Numbered from the stretch's first letter, positions 22,215-29,290 are shown. The stretch: DNA of 64,000 nucleotides from G963668185 sp963668185 (GCA_963668185.1 OY764162.1:2604001-2668000); one strand, 5' to 3'. Program-made: numbers and translations. The notes: generated from the sequence alone by a model not told the origin.

Positions 22215-22832
22215 ATGCCGATTCACGGAAGCCCCATGAAGCTGGACGACGCGCCTCTTTCCGCCCCGCTGGTGGTCCTCGCGTCCAACTCCCCGCGCCG
22301 CCGGGAGATAGTCCGCGCCCTTGACGCCCGCGTCGAATGCGTGGACCCGGGATACGATGAAGGCGCGCGCTCGCACGGAGAAAGCCCGGAGCAGTTCGCC
22401 CACCGCCTCGCCCGCGGCAAGGCCCTGGCGGCGGCGTCCCGCGCGCCTCGCGGCATCGTGATTGGCGCGGACACCATCGTCGCCCTCGAAGGCGACGTCC
22501 TGGGAAAGCCGGACTCCGAGCGGCAGGCCGTAGAGATGCTGGAACGCCTGAGGGGAAGGCCCCACCACGTGTACACCGCCGTCTGCGCCGTCGACGCGGA
22601 GACGGGCCGCTCCGTCGCGGAAGGCGCGGACACCCTCGTGACCATGCGCGAGTACACCGACGCCGAATTGAAGGCATACGTCGCGTCCGGCGAACCCTTC
22701 GACAAGGCAGGAGCGTACGGCGTACAGGACAGGACGTTCAGGCCCGCCGACTCGGTCAACGGCTGCTACCTGAACGTCGTCGGGCTGCCCCTGTGCGTCA
22801 CGGCCCGGCTCATCCGGCAACTTTCCTCATGA
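22215..22832 (+). CDS. maf: Maf-family nucleotide pyrophosphatase
   Basis: A 205-residue Maf/HAM1-superfamily house-cleaning enzyme that hydrolyses non-canonical or modified NTPs to NMPs. The signature SNSPRRREI follows the first strand (about residues 22-30), ADTIVALEG gives the catalytic Asp, and KAGAYGVQD is the conserved late motif. An N-terminal extension of about 15 residues precedes the fold, so an internal ATG (MKLDD, codon 8) is possible. Its stop overlaps the tatA start (ATGA). Confidence 0.92.
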   Translation: MPIHGSPMKLDDAPLSAPLVVLASNSPRRREIVRALDARVECVDPGYDEGARSHGESPEQFAHRLARGKALAAASRAPRGIVIGADTIVALEGDVLGKPDSERQAVEMLERLRGRPHHVYTAVCAVDAETGRSVAEGADTLVTMREYTDAELKAYVASGEPFDKAGAYGVQDRTFRPADSVNGCYLNVVGLPLCVTARLIRQLSS

Positions 22833-23191
22833 ACTTCCTCGGGATGGGCACCATGGAGGTCCTGGTCGTGCTGCTGGTCGCGTTCATCTTCCTCGGCCCG
22901 GCCAGGATGATCGACACCGGCAAGTCCCTCGGACGCGCGATCAGGCAGTTGCGCAGGATGAGCGCCGACCTCTCCGAATCATGGCTGGATGAAGAAGACT
23001 TCAGCTTGACCGAGCGTCCAAAGGTCCACCGGCAGGGAGGCAGAGGCGCGCCCTCGGAGCCGAGCCAATCACAACCCTCGACAGCCGGCGAGGACGCCGC
23101 CGAGCCGGACGGCCCCGTCGCCTTCAGGCAATCGCCAAGCCGCGCGGACGATGACACGCCGCCGTCCGGCGGCGAGCGTCCAAGTCAATGA
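22829..23191 (+). CDS. Sec-independent translocase TatA/TatB-type protein
   Basis: A 120-residue TatA/B protein: one N-terminal transmembrane helix (MEVLVVLLVAFIFLGPARM, about residues 8-26) with the conserved FLGP turn, an amphipathic helix (GKSLGRAIRQLRRMSADLSE) and a long acidic, proline-rich disordered tail. I chose the ATG at 22829, which overlaps the maf stop; the longer frame lacks sense. It is immediately followed by tatC in a four-base overlap, giving a minimal Tat translocon. Assignment as TatA rather than TatB is not possible from this alone. Confidence 0.88.
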   Translation: MNFLGMGTMEVLVVLLVAFIFLGPARMIDTGKSLGRAIRQLRRMSADLSESWLDEEDFSLTERPKVHRQGGRGAPSEPSQSQPSTAGEDAAEPDGPVAFRQSPSRADDDTPPSGGERPSQ

Positions 23192-23952
23192 ACGACCGCA
23201 GCCTCCCCGTCAGCCAGCACCTCACCGAGCTTCGCCGCCGCGTCACGTGGTCCGCGGCCTCCGTGCTTGTCACCACCGGCATCGCGTTCGCCTTCCACCG
23301 TCAGATTCTGAGGCTGCTGATGGAGCCTGCGGAGCGTTTCGTGGACATCCCGAACCAGCAGCCCATCTTCACCGAAATGACGGAGTACATCGGCGTCGCC
23401 ACCAAGACCTCGCTGCTGGTGGGCATCTTCGGCGCGCTGCCGTTCGTCCTGTACCAGGTCGTGATGTTCGTGGCTCCCGGACTGAAGACCCGCGAGAAGA
23501 TCTACCTGTACGCCCTGCTGCCCACGAGCGTCCTCGTGTTCCTGCTGGGTTCCGCGTTTGGATACCTCGTCCTGTTCCCGCCCGCGATCGACTTCCTCCT
23601 GAACTTCGGAAGCGACGTCGCCACCCCGTTCATCAGGCTCGGCAGCTACATCGGCCTGATACTCGCCCTCCTCTTCTGGATGGGCATCCTGTTCCAGACG
23701 CCGCTCGTCCTGTTCTTCCTCGCCAAGATAGGCGTCGTCAACTACAAGTGGCTTGCGGGAAAGCGCAGGATCGCCGTCGTCGTGGCCTTCATACTCGGCG
23801 CGCTGATCACGCCCACCTTCGATCCGGTGAACCAGTCCCTCGTAGCCGTCCCCATCATCGTCCTGTACGAAGTCGGAATCTGGCTGGCCAGAATCGGCGG
23901 CCGGCGCGACAAGCCCGCCGCCACCCTGGAAGCCGAAGCCAGCCGCCACTAA
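23188..23952 (+). CDS. tatC: Twin-arginine translocase subunit TatC
   Basis: A 254-residue six-helix TatC, the signal-peptide receptor of the Tat exporter. The N-terminus has HLTELRRRV. It includes the FTEMTEYIGVATKTSLLVG segment and the conserved P-loop around FVAPGLKTREK with GSAFGYLVLFPPAIDFLLNF. The last helix pair contains ITPTFDPVNQ. The start overlaps the tatA stop by four bases, so maf-tatA-tatC is one operon. The downstream DNA is repeat-rich. Confidence 0.95.
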   Translation: MNDRSLPVSQHLTELRRRVTWSAASVLVTTGIAFAFHRQILRLLMEPAERFVDIPNQQPIFTEMTEYIGVATKTSLLVGIFGALPFVLYQVVMFVAPGLKTREKIYLYALLPTSVLVFLLGSAFGYLVLFPPAIDFLLNFGSDVATPFIRLGSYIGLILALLFWMGILFQTPLVLFFLAKIGVVNYKWLAGKRRIAVVVAFILGALITPTFDPVNQSLVAVPIIVLYEVGIWLARIGGRRDKPAATLEAEASRH

Positions 23953-24054
23953 GGACCCGCCCCTATGCGTAGGGGCCGTTCGCGAACGGCCCGTGCCCCG
24001 CGCCCGTTCGCCCTGAGCCCCGTCGAAGGGCCTGCCCCGAGTCCCCCGAGGAAT

Positions 24055-24212
24055 CTCAGACGCCCCGCGCTCCACCAACGCCGCGCCCCGGCCAAACGCG
24101 CATCCCGCCGGGGGGCTGGGCCTGGCAGCGTGCGGGAGGCTCTGGATTCCTCGGGGGACTCGGAATGACAGTGGGCGCGAGCGGCCTGCTCCTACCGTCA
24201 TTCCCGCGCAGG
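24055..24212. repeat. 158-bp direct repeat, copy 1
   Basis: Matches 25530-25687 base for base except about two substitutions; the two copies are offset by 1475 bases. Internally the repeat ends in GATTCCTCGGGGGACTCGG, the reverse complement of the GAGTCCCCCGAGGAATC just left of it, so each copy is part of a larger inverted structure. Confidence 0.9.
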
Positions 24213-24288
24213 CGGGAATCTATCCCCTCCGCCGCCGCCGCCTACCCTAAACCTCTTCCCCAGTCTGCTGGGGAAGACTGAGATGGGG

Positions 24289-24345
24289 CCCTCCGCCGCA
24301 CAGCCGCCACCACGACGCCCCCCGCCACCAGCGCCGCGCCCGCCC
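24289..24345 (-). pseudogene. Remnant of a surface-protein 3' end
   Basis: Read leftward this stretch encodes AGAALVAGGVVVAAVRRRA, nearly the same as AGAALVAGGVGVAVRRRGA near the C-terminus of the phase-variable surface protein ending at 25857. It is preceded downstream by the same CTTCCCCAG palindrome as that gene's flank. It looks like the relic of a second copy, cut off at the repeat that received the IS element. Confidence 0.6.
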
Positions 24346-24397
24346 CGCCCCGGCGCGCCGCGCCGCGTCCCCTGTCATTCCGAGTCCCCCGAGGAAT

Positions 24398-25531
24398 CTT
24401 GTGTGATGAGGAAGGTGGTAGGGTAGGCGAATCGGGGGTGCGGCAGGCCGAAGGAATCGTGGTCTCCAAAGACCGAGTCTTAGCTTGTGCCGCCGCACCC
24501 ATGCTCATTAAAGCCCGTACAGTTGCCCGGGTCAATCAGCCCGCACCCACAAGAAAGGGATAGCATGAGTCAAGACACAGTCATCGGCGTGGACGTATGC
24601 GGACAGTTCCTCGATGTTCACGTTCTGCCCCAGGGACTCGCCGCCAGACACACCAACGATCCCGCGGGGATCGGCGAGGTGGTCAGGTTGTCTGAGGGGT
24701 TGGACGCCAGGCTGGTGGTCATGGAGGCCACCGGCGGCCTGGAGAGGGAACTCGCGCTGGAGTGCGGCCTGAATCAGATACCGGTGTTGGTGATCAACCC
24801 CAGGCAGATCAAGGACTTCGCCCGTTCCACTGGGAGACTGGCCAAGACCGATGCGCTCGACGCCCTGGCGATCGCCCAGTACGCCTTCGCCCTCAGGCCG
24901 GAGCCGCGGCCCCTGGCCGACGCCGACGCCGAACACCTCAAGGCGCTGGTGGCCCGCAGAAGGCAGTTGGTCTCCATGAGGGTCGCGGAGACCAACCGTC
25001 TCAAGCGCGCCCTCGAAGCGGTCCATCCGCGACTGCTCAGACACATCGAGTACCTGGGGGAGGAACTGGAAGACCTGGACAGGGAGATAGAGGAACTGAT
25101 CGAGGCCAACAGCCTCTGGAAGGCAAAGGCGGAACTCCTCAGTAACGTGCCCGGCCTTGGCCCCGCCTCCTGCATGACCCTGGTGAGCGCTCTTCCTGAG
25201 TTGGGCAGTCTCAATCGAAGAGAGATAGCCGCCCTGGTGGGTGTGGCGCCATTGAACAGGGACAGCGGAGGACACAGGGGCAAACGCAGCATTTGGGGAG
25301 GACGGTCTCATGTCAGGAGGGTGCTGTATATGGCCGCGATGAGCGCCAGGGTCCACAACCCGCACATCAAGGTCTTCTACGATCGGCTCGTTGGAGCTGG
25401 AAAGCCGGGGAAGGTCGCCCTGGTCGCTTGCATGAGGAAGCTGCTCACCATGATCAACGCCATGCTCAGAGACGGTACGCTCTGGGACCACCCCAGCCAC
25501 GCCGGCAACCTCCTCCCTCAACACAGTTGCT
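24398..25531 (+). mobile_element. IS110-family insertion sequence
   Basis: An IS110-type element of about 1.13 kb. No terminal inverted repeats are seen, as expected for IS110. A CT dinucleotide core flanks it (24398-24399 and 25530-25531). Removing the element rejoins ...GAGGAAT-CT-CAGACGCC..., exactly the sequence of intact repeat copies at 24055, 27451 and 29316, which fixes both ends. The left non-coding end (24400-24564) carries a bridge-RNA-like structure. The element encodes one DEDD/Tnp_20 recombinase. Confidence 0.88.
24436..24567 (+). ncRNA. IS110 bridge RNA (predicted)
   Basis: Two stem-loops lie upstream of the recombinase. The first has a 9-bp stem (24436-24444 with 24492-24500, extended by 3 bp after a bulged A), an inner hairpin (24461-24465 with 24470-24474) and a large internal loop. 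The left side of the loop, AGGAATC (24452-24458), equals the left target. The right side (24476-24483) is complementary at 6 of 8 positions to the right target CTCAGACG. The second loop carries ACAGTTGC (24519-24526), identical to the right IS end up to the core, and CCCACAAG (24546-24553), complementary at 7 of 8 positions to the left end CTTGTGTG. An inner CGGG/CCCG hairpin separates these. An outer CATGCT/AGCATG stem includes the recombinase start codon. This matches the target- and donor-binding loops known from IS621. Confidence 0.8.
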
Positions 25532-25812
25532 CAGACGCCCCGCGCTCCACCAACGCCGCGCCCCGGCCAAACGCGCATCCCGCCGGGGGGCGGGGCCTGG
25601 CAGCGTGCGGGAGGCTCTGGATTCCTCGGGGGACTCGGAATGACAGTGGGCGCGAGCGGCCTGCTCCTGCCGTCATTCCCGCGCAGGGAGACCTTTGCAT
25701 AACCCGTCATTCCGGCGAAGGCCGGAATCCAGGGGGCGGGGCCTCCGGCCTCTTCCCCAGTCTGCTGGGGAAGACTGAGATGGGGTTCCCCCCCGCCGCC
25801 GCGTGTGTGTAG
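24565..25812 (+). CDS. IS110-family recombinase (transposase)
   Basis: The recombinase starts at the ATG at 24565 with AAAGGGA upstream. The N-terminal DEDD (RuvC-like) domain has VIGVDVCGQFLDVHV, VVMEATGGLE and the KTDALDALAI motif. The C-terminal Tnp_20 domain has NVPGLGPASCMTLVSALPEL, the catalytic-serine region around ALVGVAPLNRDSGGHRGKR, and VRRVLYMAAMSA. About 322 codons lie within the element, the usual full length. The frame has no stop inside the IS and runs about 95 codons into flanking repeat DNA before a TAG at 25810, so the last quarter of the predicted protein is host repeat translation. The start codon sits in the closing stem of the bridge RNA. Confidence 0.88.
   Translation: MSQDTVIGVDVCGQFLDVHVLPQGLAARHTNDPAGIGEVVRLSEGLDARLVVMEATGGLERELALECGLNQIPVLVINPRQIKDFARSTGRLAKTDALDALAIAQYAFALRPEPRPLADADAEHLKALVARRRQLVSMRVAETNRLKRALEAVHPRLLRHIEYLGEELEDLDREIEELIEANSLWKAKAELLSNVPGLGPASCMTLVSALPELGSLNRREIAALVGVAPLNRDSGGHRGKRSIWGGRSHVRRVLYMAAMSARVHNPHIKVFYDRLVGAGKPGKVALVACMRKLLTMINAMLRDGTLWDHPSHAGNLLPQHSCSDAPRSTNAAPRPNAHPAGGRGLAACGRLWIPRGTRNDSGRERPAPAVIPAQGDLCITRHSGEGRNPGGGASGLFPSLLGKTEMGFPPAAACV
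25530..25687. repeat. 158-bp direct repeat, copy 2
   Basis: The second copy of the 24055-24212 repeat begins exactly at the right core of the IS element. It is followed by GAGACCTTTGCATAACCC, one end of the MITE-like family, instead of the sequence that follows copy 1. Confidence 0.9.
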
Positions 25813-25856
25813 AGGCGGGTTTCAAACCCGCCCCTACGATGGTTGTCCGTGTGCGG
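25688..25856. repeat. Repeat block between IS element and surface-protein gene
   Basis: No gene apart from the recombinase tail. It contains GAGACCTTTGCATAA (25688-25702), a CGTCATTCCGGCGAAGGC palindrome (25704-25730), a CTTCCCCAG...CTGGGGAAG palindrome (25752-25774), and a GCGGGTTTCAAACCCGC palindrome (25812-25830) that could serve as the 3' hairpin of the leftward surface-protein gene. Confidence 0.75.
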
Positions 25857-27019
25857 TTATGTGCGGCGGCGACGGCGGGAGGGCGCCCCCCGCCGCCGCA
25901 CAGCCACCCCCACGCCCCCCGCCACCAGCGCCGCGCCCGCCGACGCCAGCGCGAGCAGCAGCCCGCTCGACGGCGCCGCGTCTCCGACCTTCACGCTCGA
26001 CAGGTCCAGCGGCGGCACTTCCGGCAGCTGCGGCTCCGGGGGCGGCGCGTCCGCCTCCTCGTCGATTATGGCCGGCAGCTTCAGCGTGACCTCGTCGCAG
26101 TTGGCCGTCGGCTTGGCGCCGTCGCATACGACGACCGTGACCACGGTGACGCGCCCGATGCCCGTCGCCGGGCGGCCCGTGATCATGCCCGTCTTCTCGT
26201 CCAGGCGCAGGCCGCGCGGCAGCACGGAGCCGTCCTTCAGCGCGTACGACGCGATGTCCGTGTCCGACGTTATCGGGACTATGGCGCGGATGCGCTGGCC
26301 GACGGTGAGCGAGGACGGCGGCTTGTACCGCACCGACGGCGCGTCGTCGTCGATTTCGTTCACCGTGGCGGTTACCTTGAACATGCCCGTTCCACTATGG
26401 CTGTGGTCGGTCCAGGTGCCGCCGCCGAATTTACTCTTGAGGACATTGGAAATCTGCCAGCCGGCGTCGCCAGGCTCATTGGTTTGGCCGTCCGATCCAG
26501 TAACACTCCAAGCGTAATGACCGCTAAAGTCGGCGTTGCGAGCGGACATCACTAGGAAGTAGATCGTATTGGGCAACAGGTTGCATCCAGTCGAGCAGGT
26601 GTACGTGTAATCGCCGCCCAAGGTGCCAGGGTTGTTTCCGCTCAGGATAGCTATAGCATCCGATGCGGGGCTGCCGCCCGAGGCGGCGTGGATTGCCACC
26701 ACGAGGTCGCCCGGAGAAGTTTTTGTTCGGAACCAGAACTTGGCGGTTGCGGCACGTAGCGTGTAACCGCCGGCAGAACTGCCAGTTGTAAAGGCAGTCG
26801 CCGCCTGTACAAAGTTGCCGCGCGCGTTGCCCACCTCATTATAGATACTGAGTCTCTCGTCAAGGTTGCTGACCGATACAGTGTCGCCCGGGCTCTGCGC
26901 CTCGACCGTCCTGGCGTCGCTCGCGCTAAGGGCGGCGATTGCGGCTACGACGGTAAGGGCCAGCAGGAGCCGGCCAAACCGAACTAAAGATCGGGGGGGG
27001 GGGGGGGGTGTCGGTTCAC
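25857..27019 (-). pseudogene. Candidate phase-variable secreted surface protein (frame OFF as assembled)
   Basis: The best start is the GTG at 27019, eight bases after a perfect AAGGAG (27033-27028). After MNRH the message enters a 16-C tract and, as written, stops at TAG 12 codons in. One more C restores a single frame of 388 codons: five prolines, then a signal peptide (RSLVRFGRLLLALTVVAAIA, processing probably near VEA), a secreted beta-rich region and an Ig/cadherin-like segment with LPRGLRLDEKTGMITGRP (about residues 270-290 of the ON product). The C-terminus is a Pro-rich linker, one hydrophobic helix (LLLALASAGAALVAGGVGVA) and an Arg-rich tail. The uninterrupted 325-codon part starts at a GTG at 26834. 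The OFF state could also be a homopolymer sequencing error. Function is unknown; surface anchoring is inferred. Confidence 0.75.
26993..27008. repeat. Homopolymer tract G16 (C16 on coding strand)
   Basis: Sixteen consecutive G on the plus strand lie four codons inside the surface-protein gene. Changing the length by +1 or -2 switches the downstream signal peptide and body into frame. It is by far the longest homopolymer in the window. Confidence 0.9.
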
Positions 27020-27046
27020 TGCGTTGACTCCTTGCGGGTGGGGGGC

Positions 27047-27184
27047 GTCATACGTTCGATGCGGCCCCCTCGCGGGCAATGGGAGGGCAGGCGCGGCGTT
27101 GCATTACGATGTGGTGTCATGTATTCAATGCCGCCTTCTAGCGGGCAATGCAAGAGCGTGCGCGGCGCTCCATTACGATAATAT
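27047..27184. repeat. Two 69-bp imperfect tandem repeats upstream of the phase-variable gene
   Basis: 27047-27115 and 27116-27184 align at about 70 percent. Shared blocks include GCGGGCAATG, GCGCGGCG and CATTACGAT. They lie within 170 bases upstream of the leftward surface-protein start, where regulatory sites would be expected. No gene is supported. Confidence 0.6.
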
Positions 27185-27229
27185 CGCATTGTGCCATGAT
27201 CGGGCGGACGTTGGAAGGGGGTTTGGCGG

Positions 27230-27910
27230 CACGTTCCCCACAGCCAGCCCTCCGATGCAGGAGCCGTTCGCCCCCCGTCATTCCCAGTCCCCCGAGGAAC
27301 CTACAGCCTCCCGCTCGCCACCAACCCGCACCAACCCTCATCCGTCATTCCGGCATTCACGCGACAGCGTGAACCCGGGGCCAGCCGGAATCCAGCGGGG
27401 CGGGCGGGGCCACCGCCCTTCCTCCTGTCATTCCGAGTCCCCCGAGGAATCTCAGACGCCCCGCAAGCCACCAACGCCGCGCCCCAGCCAAACACGCCGC
27501 TCCCACTGTCATTCCGATCGAGGCGAAGCGAGAGAGAGCCTGCCCTGAGTCCCTCGAGGGGGCCCTTGCCCCGCACGCCGTTGCCGTCATTCCCGCACCC
27601 TCTCTCTCCGTCATTCCCGCGCAGGCGGGAATCCATCCGCCCCAACGCCGTCCGTGGTGAACCTACCGAACCATGAGCCAACCCCCGCACACTGTCGTTC
27701 CGAGTCCCCCGAGGAACCTACAGCCCCCCGCTCGCCACCAACCTCCTTCCCCGTCAACCAACCCCCGCACACTGTCGTTCCGAGTCCCCCGAGGAACCTA
27801 CAGCCTCACGCCCCCCAATCCGTTCGCCCTGAGCTTGTCGAAGGGCCGCCCCCATCAACCAACCCCCCGTCCGCTCCCCACTCGCCACTAACCACCATCC
27901 ACTCCCCCAC
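27230..27910. repeat. Non-coding array of dispersed palindromic repeats
   Basis: About 700 bases without a credible gene. It is a patchwork of GAGTCCCCCGAGGAA units (about 27285, 27435, 27705, 27785), an intact IS110 target GAATCTCAGACGCC (27447-27460), CATTCCCGCGCAGGCGGGAA (27613-27632), GATCGAGGCGAAGCGAGAGA-type sequence (about 27518) and a CGTTCGCCCTGAGCTTGTCG repeat (27821-27846). Open frames here are translations of these repeats. Confidence 0.75.
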
Positions 27911-27914
27911 CCCC

Positions 27915-27943
27915 TTGACACGCCAGTACGCGCCCGCTATCCT
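27915..27943 (+). promoter_or_regulatory. Consensus promoter, probably giving a leaderless transcript
   Basis: A perfect TTGACA (27915-27920), 17-base spacer and TATCCT (27938-27943) precede the ATG at 27951 by only seven bases. Transcription would start at or next to the A of the ATG. No ribosome-binding site exists upstream. Confidence 0.75.
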
Positions 27944-27950
27944 AGAACCT

Positions 27951-29273
27951 ATGAATGCCGAAACGCACACCATATCACCAATACAACGCATCGTCCGAGA
28001 AGAAACCGACGACGGCAGACTCATCGTCCGTTTCCTCGTCGCCGCCATGCAGGACCAGATTCGCGACGCCAAGCCCTACCACAGGCTCGACGCCGCACGC
28101 CAACTCATCAAACTCGGCTTCGAAGAAGCCCGTGAGTTCGCCAGCCAGCCCGCAGCCCAACGTGCTCTCAAACCCCTTCCCCAGTCTGCTGGGGAAGGCA
28201 GGGATGGGGTGCATACAGAACTTAAACCCCTTCCCCAGTCTGCTGGGGAAGGCCGGGATGGGGCTCCCACAGACACCCTGGACACCACCGGCCTCAACCC
28301 CGACCTCGCACGCTTCATACGAGCCGAGACCGACGGAGGACGCCAAGCCATACGATTCCTCATAGACGTCATGCTAGGCTTCATGCCCGGCTTCGGGCCC
28401 CACCACCGCATAGACGCCGCCAAAGAACTGCTGCGCCGCGGCTTCGACGACGCACCCGGCCCCCTCCACCACGACACCTACGCCGACACAGAACTAAACC
28501 CCCTTCCCCAGTCCGCTGGCGCCTCCCTCTCACCCCTTCCCCAGTCTGCTGGAGCCTCCCTCGAACCCCTTCCCCAGTCTGCTGGGGAAGGCAGGGATGG
28601 GGTTCCCGACATCCTCGCCGGCTACGAACCCCCGTACTCCAACACATACGGCCACAGCGAAGACACCGGCGTCAACAATCGAGCCGTCTCCAAAGCCGCA
28701 GACGCCCTGATGGACGCCGTCGGCAGGCGCCCGCCGCCCCCGGACCCCAGCGTCGTTTACCCCAGCAAACTCGCCAGCATGATCATACACAACGGAGAAG
28801 AGCACTACTTCAGCGAACACGCCCGGCCGGCCGTCGAAAGGTCCATAGCGGCCGGCGAAATCATAGACGCGGTCAGGCGCATCCGCGACTCATGCCGCGG
28901 CCCCATCCGCCTCGCATGTCCCCACGGCACAGCGTCCTGCGACTGCGGCTTCGACCCCTGGACCGAATATCCCGATGACCCAACCGTCATTGCCGCGCGG
29001 GCGCAAATCCATCCGCCCGAACCCGATGACGAACCCAACCACGCCGCCGACTCTTCCGTCATTCCCGCGAAGGCGGGAATCCATCCGCCCGAACCCGCCG
29101 CCGCCGAACCCGACCCGTCTGACCCCTTCCCCAGTCTGCTGGGGAAGGCCGGGATGGGGTCGGCCGGCGCGTCCCCCGCCGAACCCACCGACAACCCATC
29201 CGTCATTCCGGCGGAGGCCGGAATCCATCCGCCCGAACCCGACGGCGAACCCAACCACGCCGCCGAACCATGA
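27951..29273 (+). CDS. Unknown protein invaded by palindromic repeats
   Basis: A 440-residue protein of unknown function. It has a duplicated unit: residues 8-60 (IQRIVREETDDGRLIVRFLV, ending KLGFEEAREF) and about residues 120-175 (ARFIRAETDGGRQAIRFLI, ending LLRRGFDDAP), both carrying an HRxDAA motif. A third region has IIHNGEEHYFSEHARPAVER and a Cys-containing stretch CPHGTASCDC. Between and after these, dispersed DNA repeats are translated in frame: PLPQSAGEGRDG-type peptides several times, PFPSLLGKAGMG once (same element, other frame) and VIPAKAGIHPPEP-type peptides three times. I chose the ATG at 27951, right after a strong promoter, not the longer frame made only of repeats. Confidence 0.65.
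   Translation: MNAETHTISPIQRIVREETDDGRLIVRFLVAAMQDQIRDAKPYHRLDAARQLIKLGFEEAREFASQPAAQRALKPLPQSAGEGRDGVHTELKPLPQSAGEGRDGAPTDTLDTTGLNPDLARFIRAETDGGRQAIRFLIDVMLGFMPGFGPHHRIDAAKELLRRGFDDAPGPLHHDTYADTELNPLPQSAGASLSPLPQSAGASLEPLPQSAGEGRDGVPDILAGYEPPYSNTYGHSEDTGVNNRAVSKAADALMDAVGRRPPPPDPSVVYPSKLASMIIHNGEEHYFSEHARPAVERSIAAGEIIDAVRRIRDSCRGPIRLACPHGTASCDCGFDPWTEYPDDPTVIAARAQIHPPEPDDEPNHAADSSVIPAKAGIHPPEPAAAEPDPSDPFPSLLGKAGMGSAGASPAEPTDNPSVIPAEAGIHPPEPDGEPNHAAEP
28173..28262. repeat. Two in-frame CTTCCCCAG palindromic elements inside a gene
   Basis: Two near-identical copies (28173-28210 and 28226-28262) of the element CTTCCCCAG-TCTG-CTGGGGAAG plus GG(C)(A/C)GGGATGGGG lie within the coding sequence and are translated as PLPQSAGEGRDG. 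The same element is intergenic at 24253, 25752 and 59526. Confidence 0.88.
28498..28612. repeat. Three clustered CTTCCCCAG elements inside a gene, two decayed
   Basis: Three copies in about 115 bases, again in the PLPQSAG frame. The first two have lost the right half of the palindrome (CTGGCGCCTCC and CTGGAGCCTCC), while the third is intact. The first two share the same CCTCCCTC substitution, which points to a local duplication. Confidence 0.85.
28981..29245. repeat. CGTCATTCC...GGAATCC elements and one CTTCCCCAG element inside a gene
   Basis: Three CCGTCATT...AATCCATCCGCCCGA units (about 28981-29022, 29057-29096 and 29201-29242; the first decayed) are translated as VIPAKAGIHPPEP-like peptides. 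Between the last two, a CTTCCCCAG element (29124-29160) is read in a different frame from its upstream sisters, giving PFPSLLGKAGMG. Confidence 0.85.
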
Positions 29274-29290
29274 GCCAGCGCCGTCGCCAC

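Larger units (their letters stand above)
23953..24397. repeat. Repeat-rich intergenic block left of the IS element
   Basis: No gene is supported here. In order it holds a GGGGCCGTTCGCGAACGGCC palindrome (about 23971), a degenerate GTTCGCCCTGAG repeat (24002-24030), the first copy of a 158-bp direct repeat (24055-24212), a CTTCCCCAG...CTGGGGAAG palindrome (24253-24275), a fragment resembling the 3' end of the neighbouring surface-protein gene, and a CTGTCATTCCGAGTCCCCC-type repeat ending at the IS junction. Confidence 0.75.

Noticed and set aside
27230..27910. CRISPR-like appearance of repeated GAGTCCCCCGAGGAA units
   Set aside because: Spacing is irregular, units lie in both orientations and no unique spacers of constant length or cas genes are present.
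27654..27950. N-terminal extension of the repeat-invaded gene from an ATG-less upstream frame
   Set aside because: The extension is pure dispersed-repeat translation and lies upstream of a consensus promoter that abuts the ATG at 27951.
28498..28612. Ordinary minisatellite explanation for the in-gene CTTCCCCAG copies
   Set aside because: The same element occurs singly and intergenically far away (24253, 25752, 59526), so it is a dispersed family, although local duplication contributed here.
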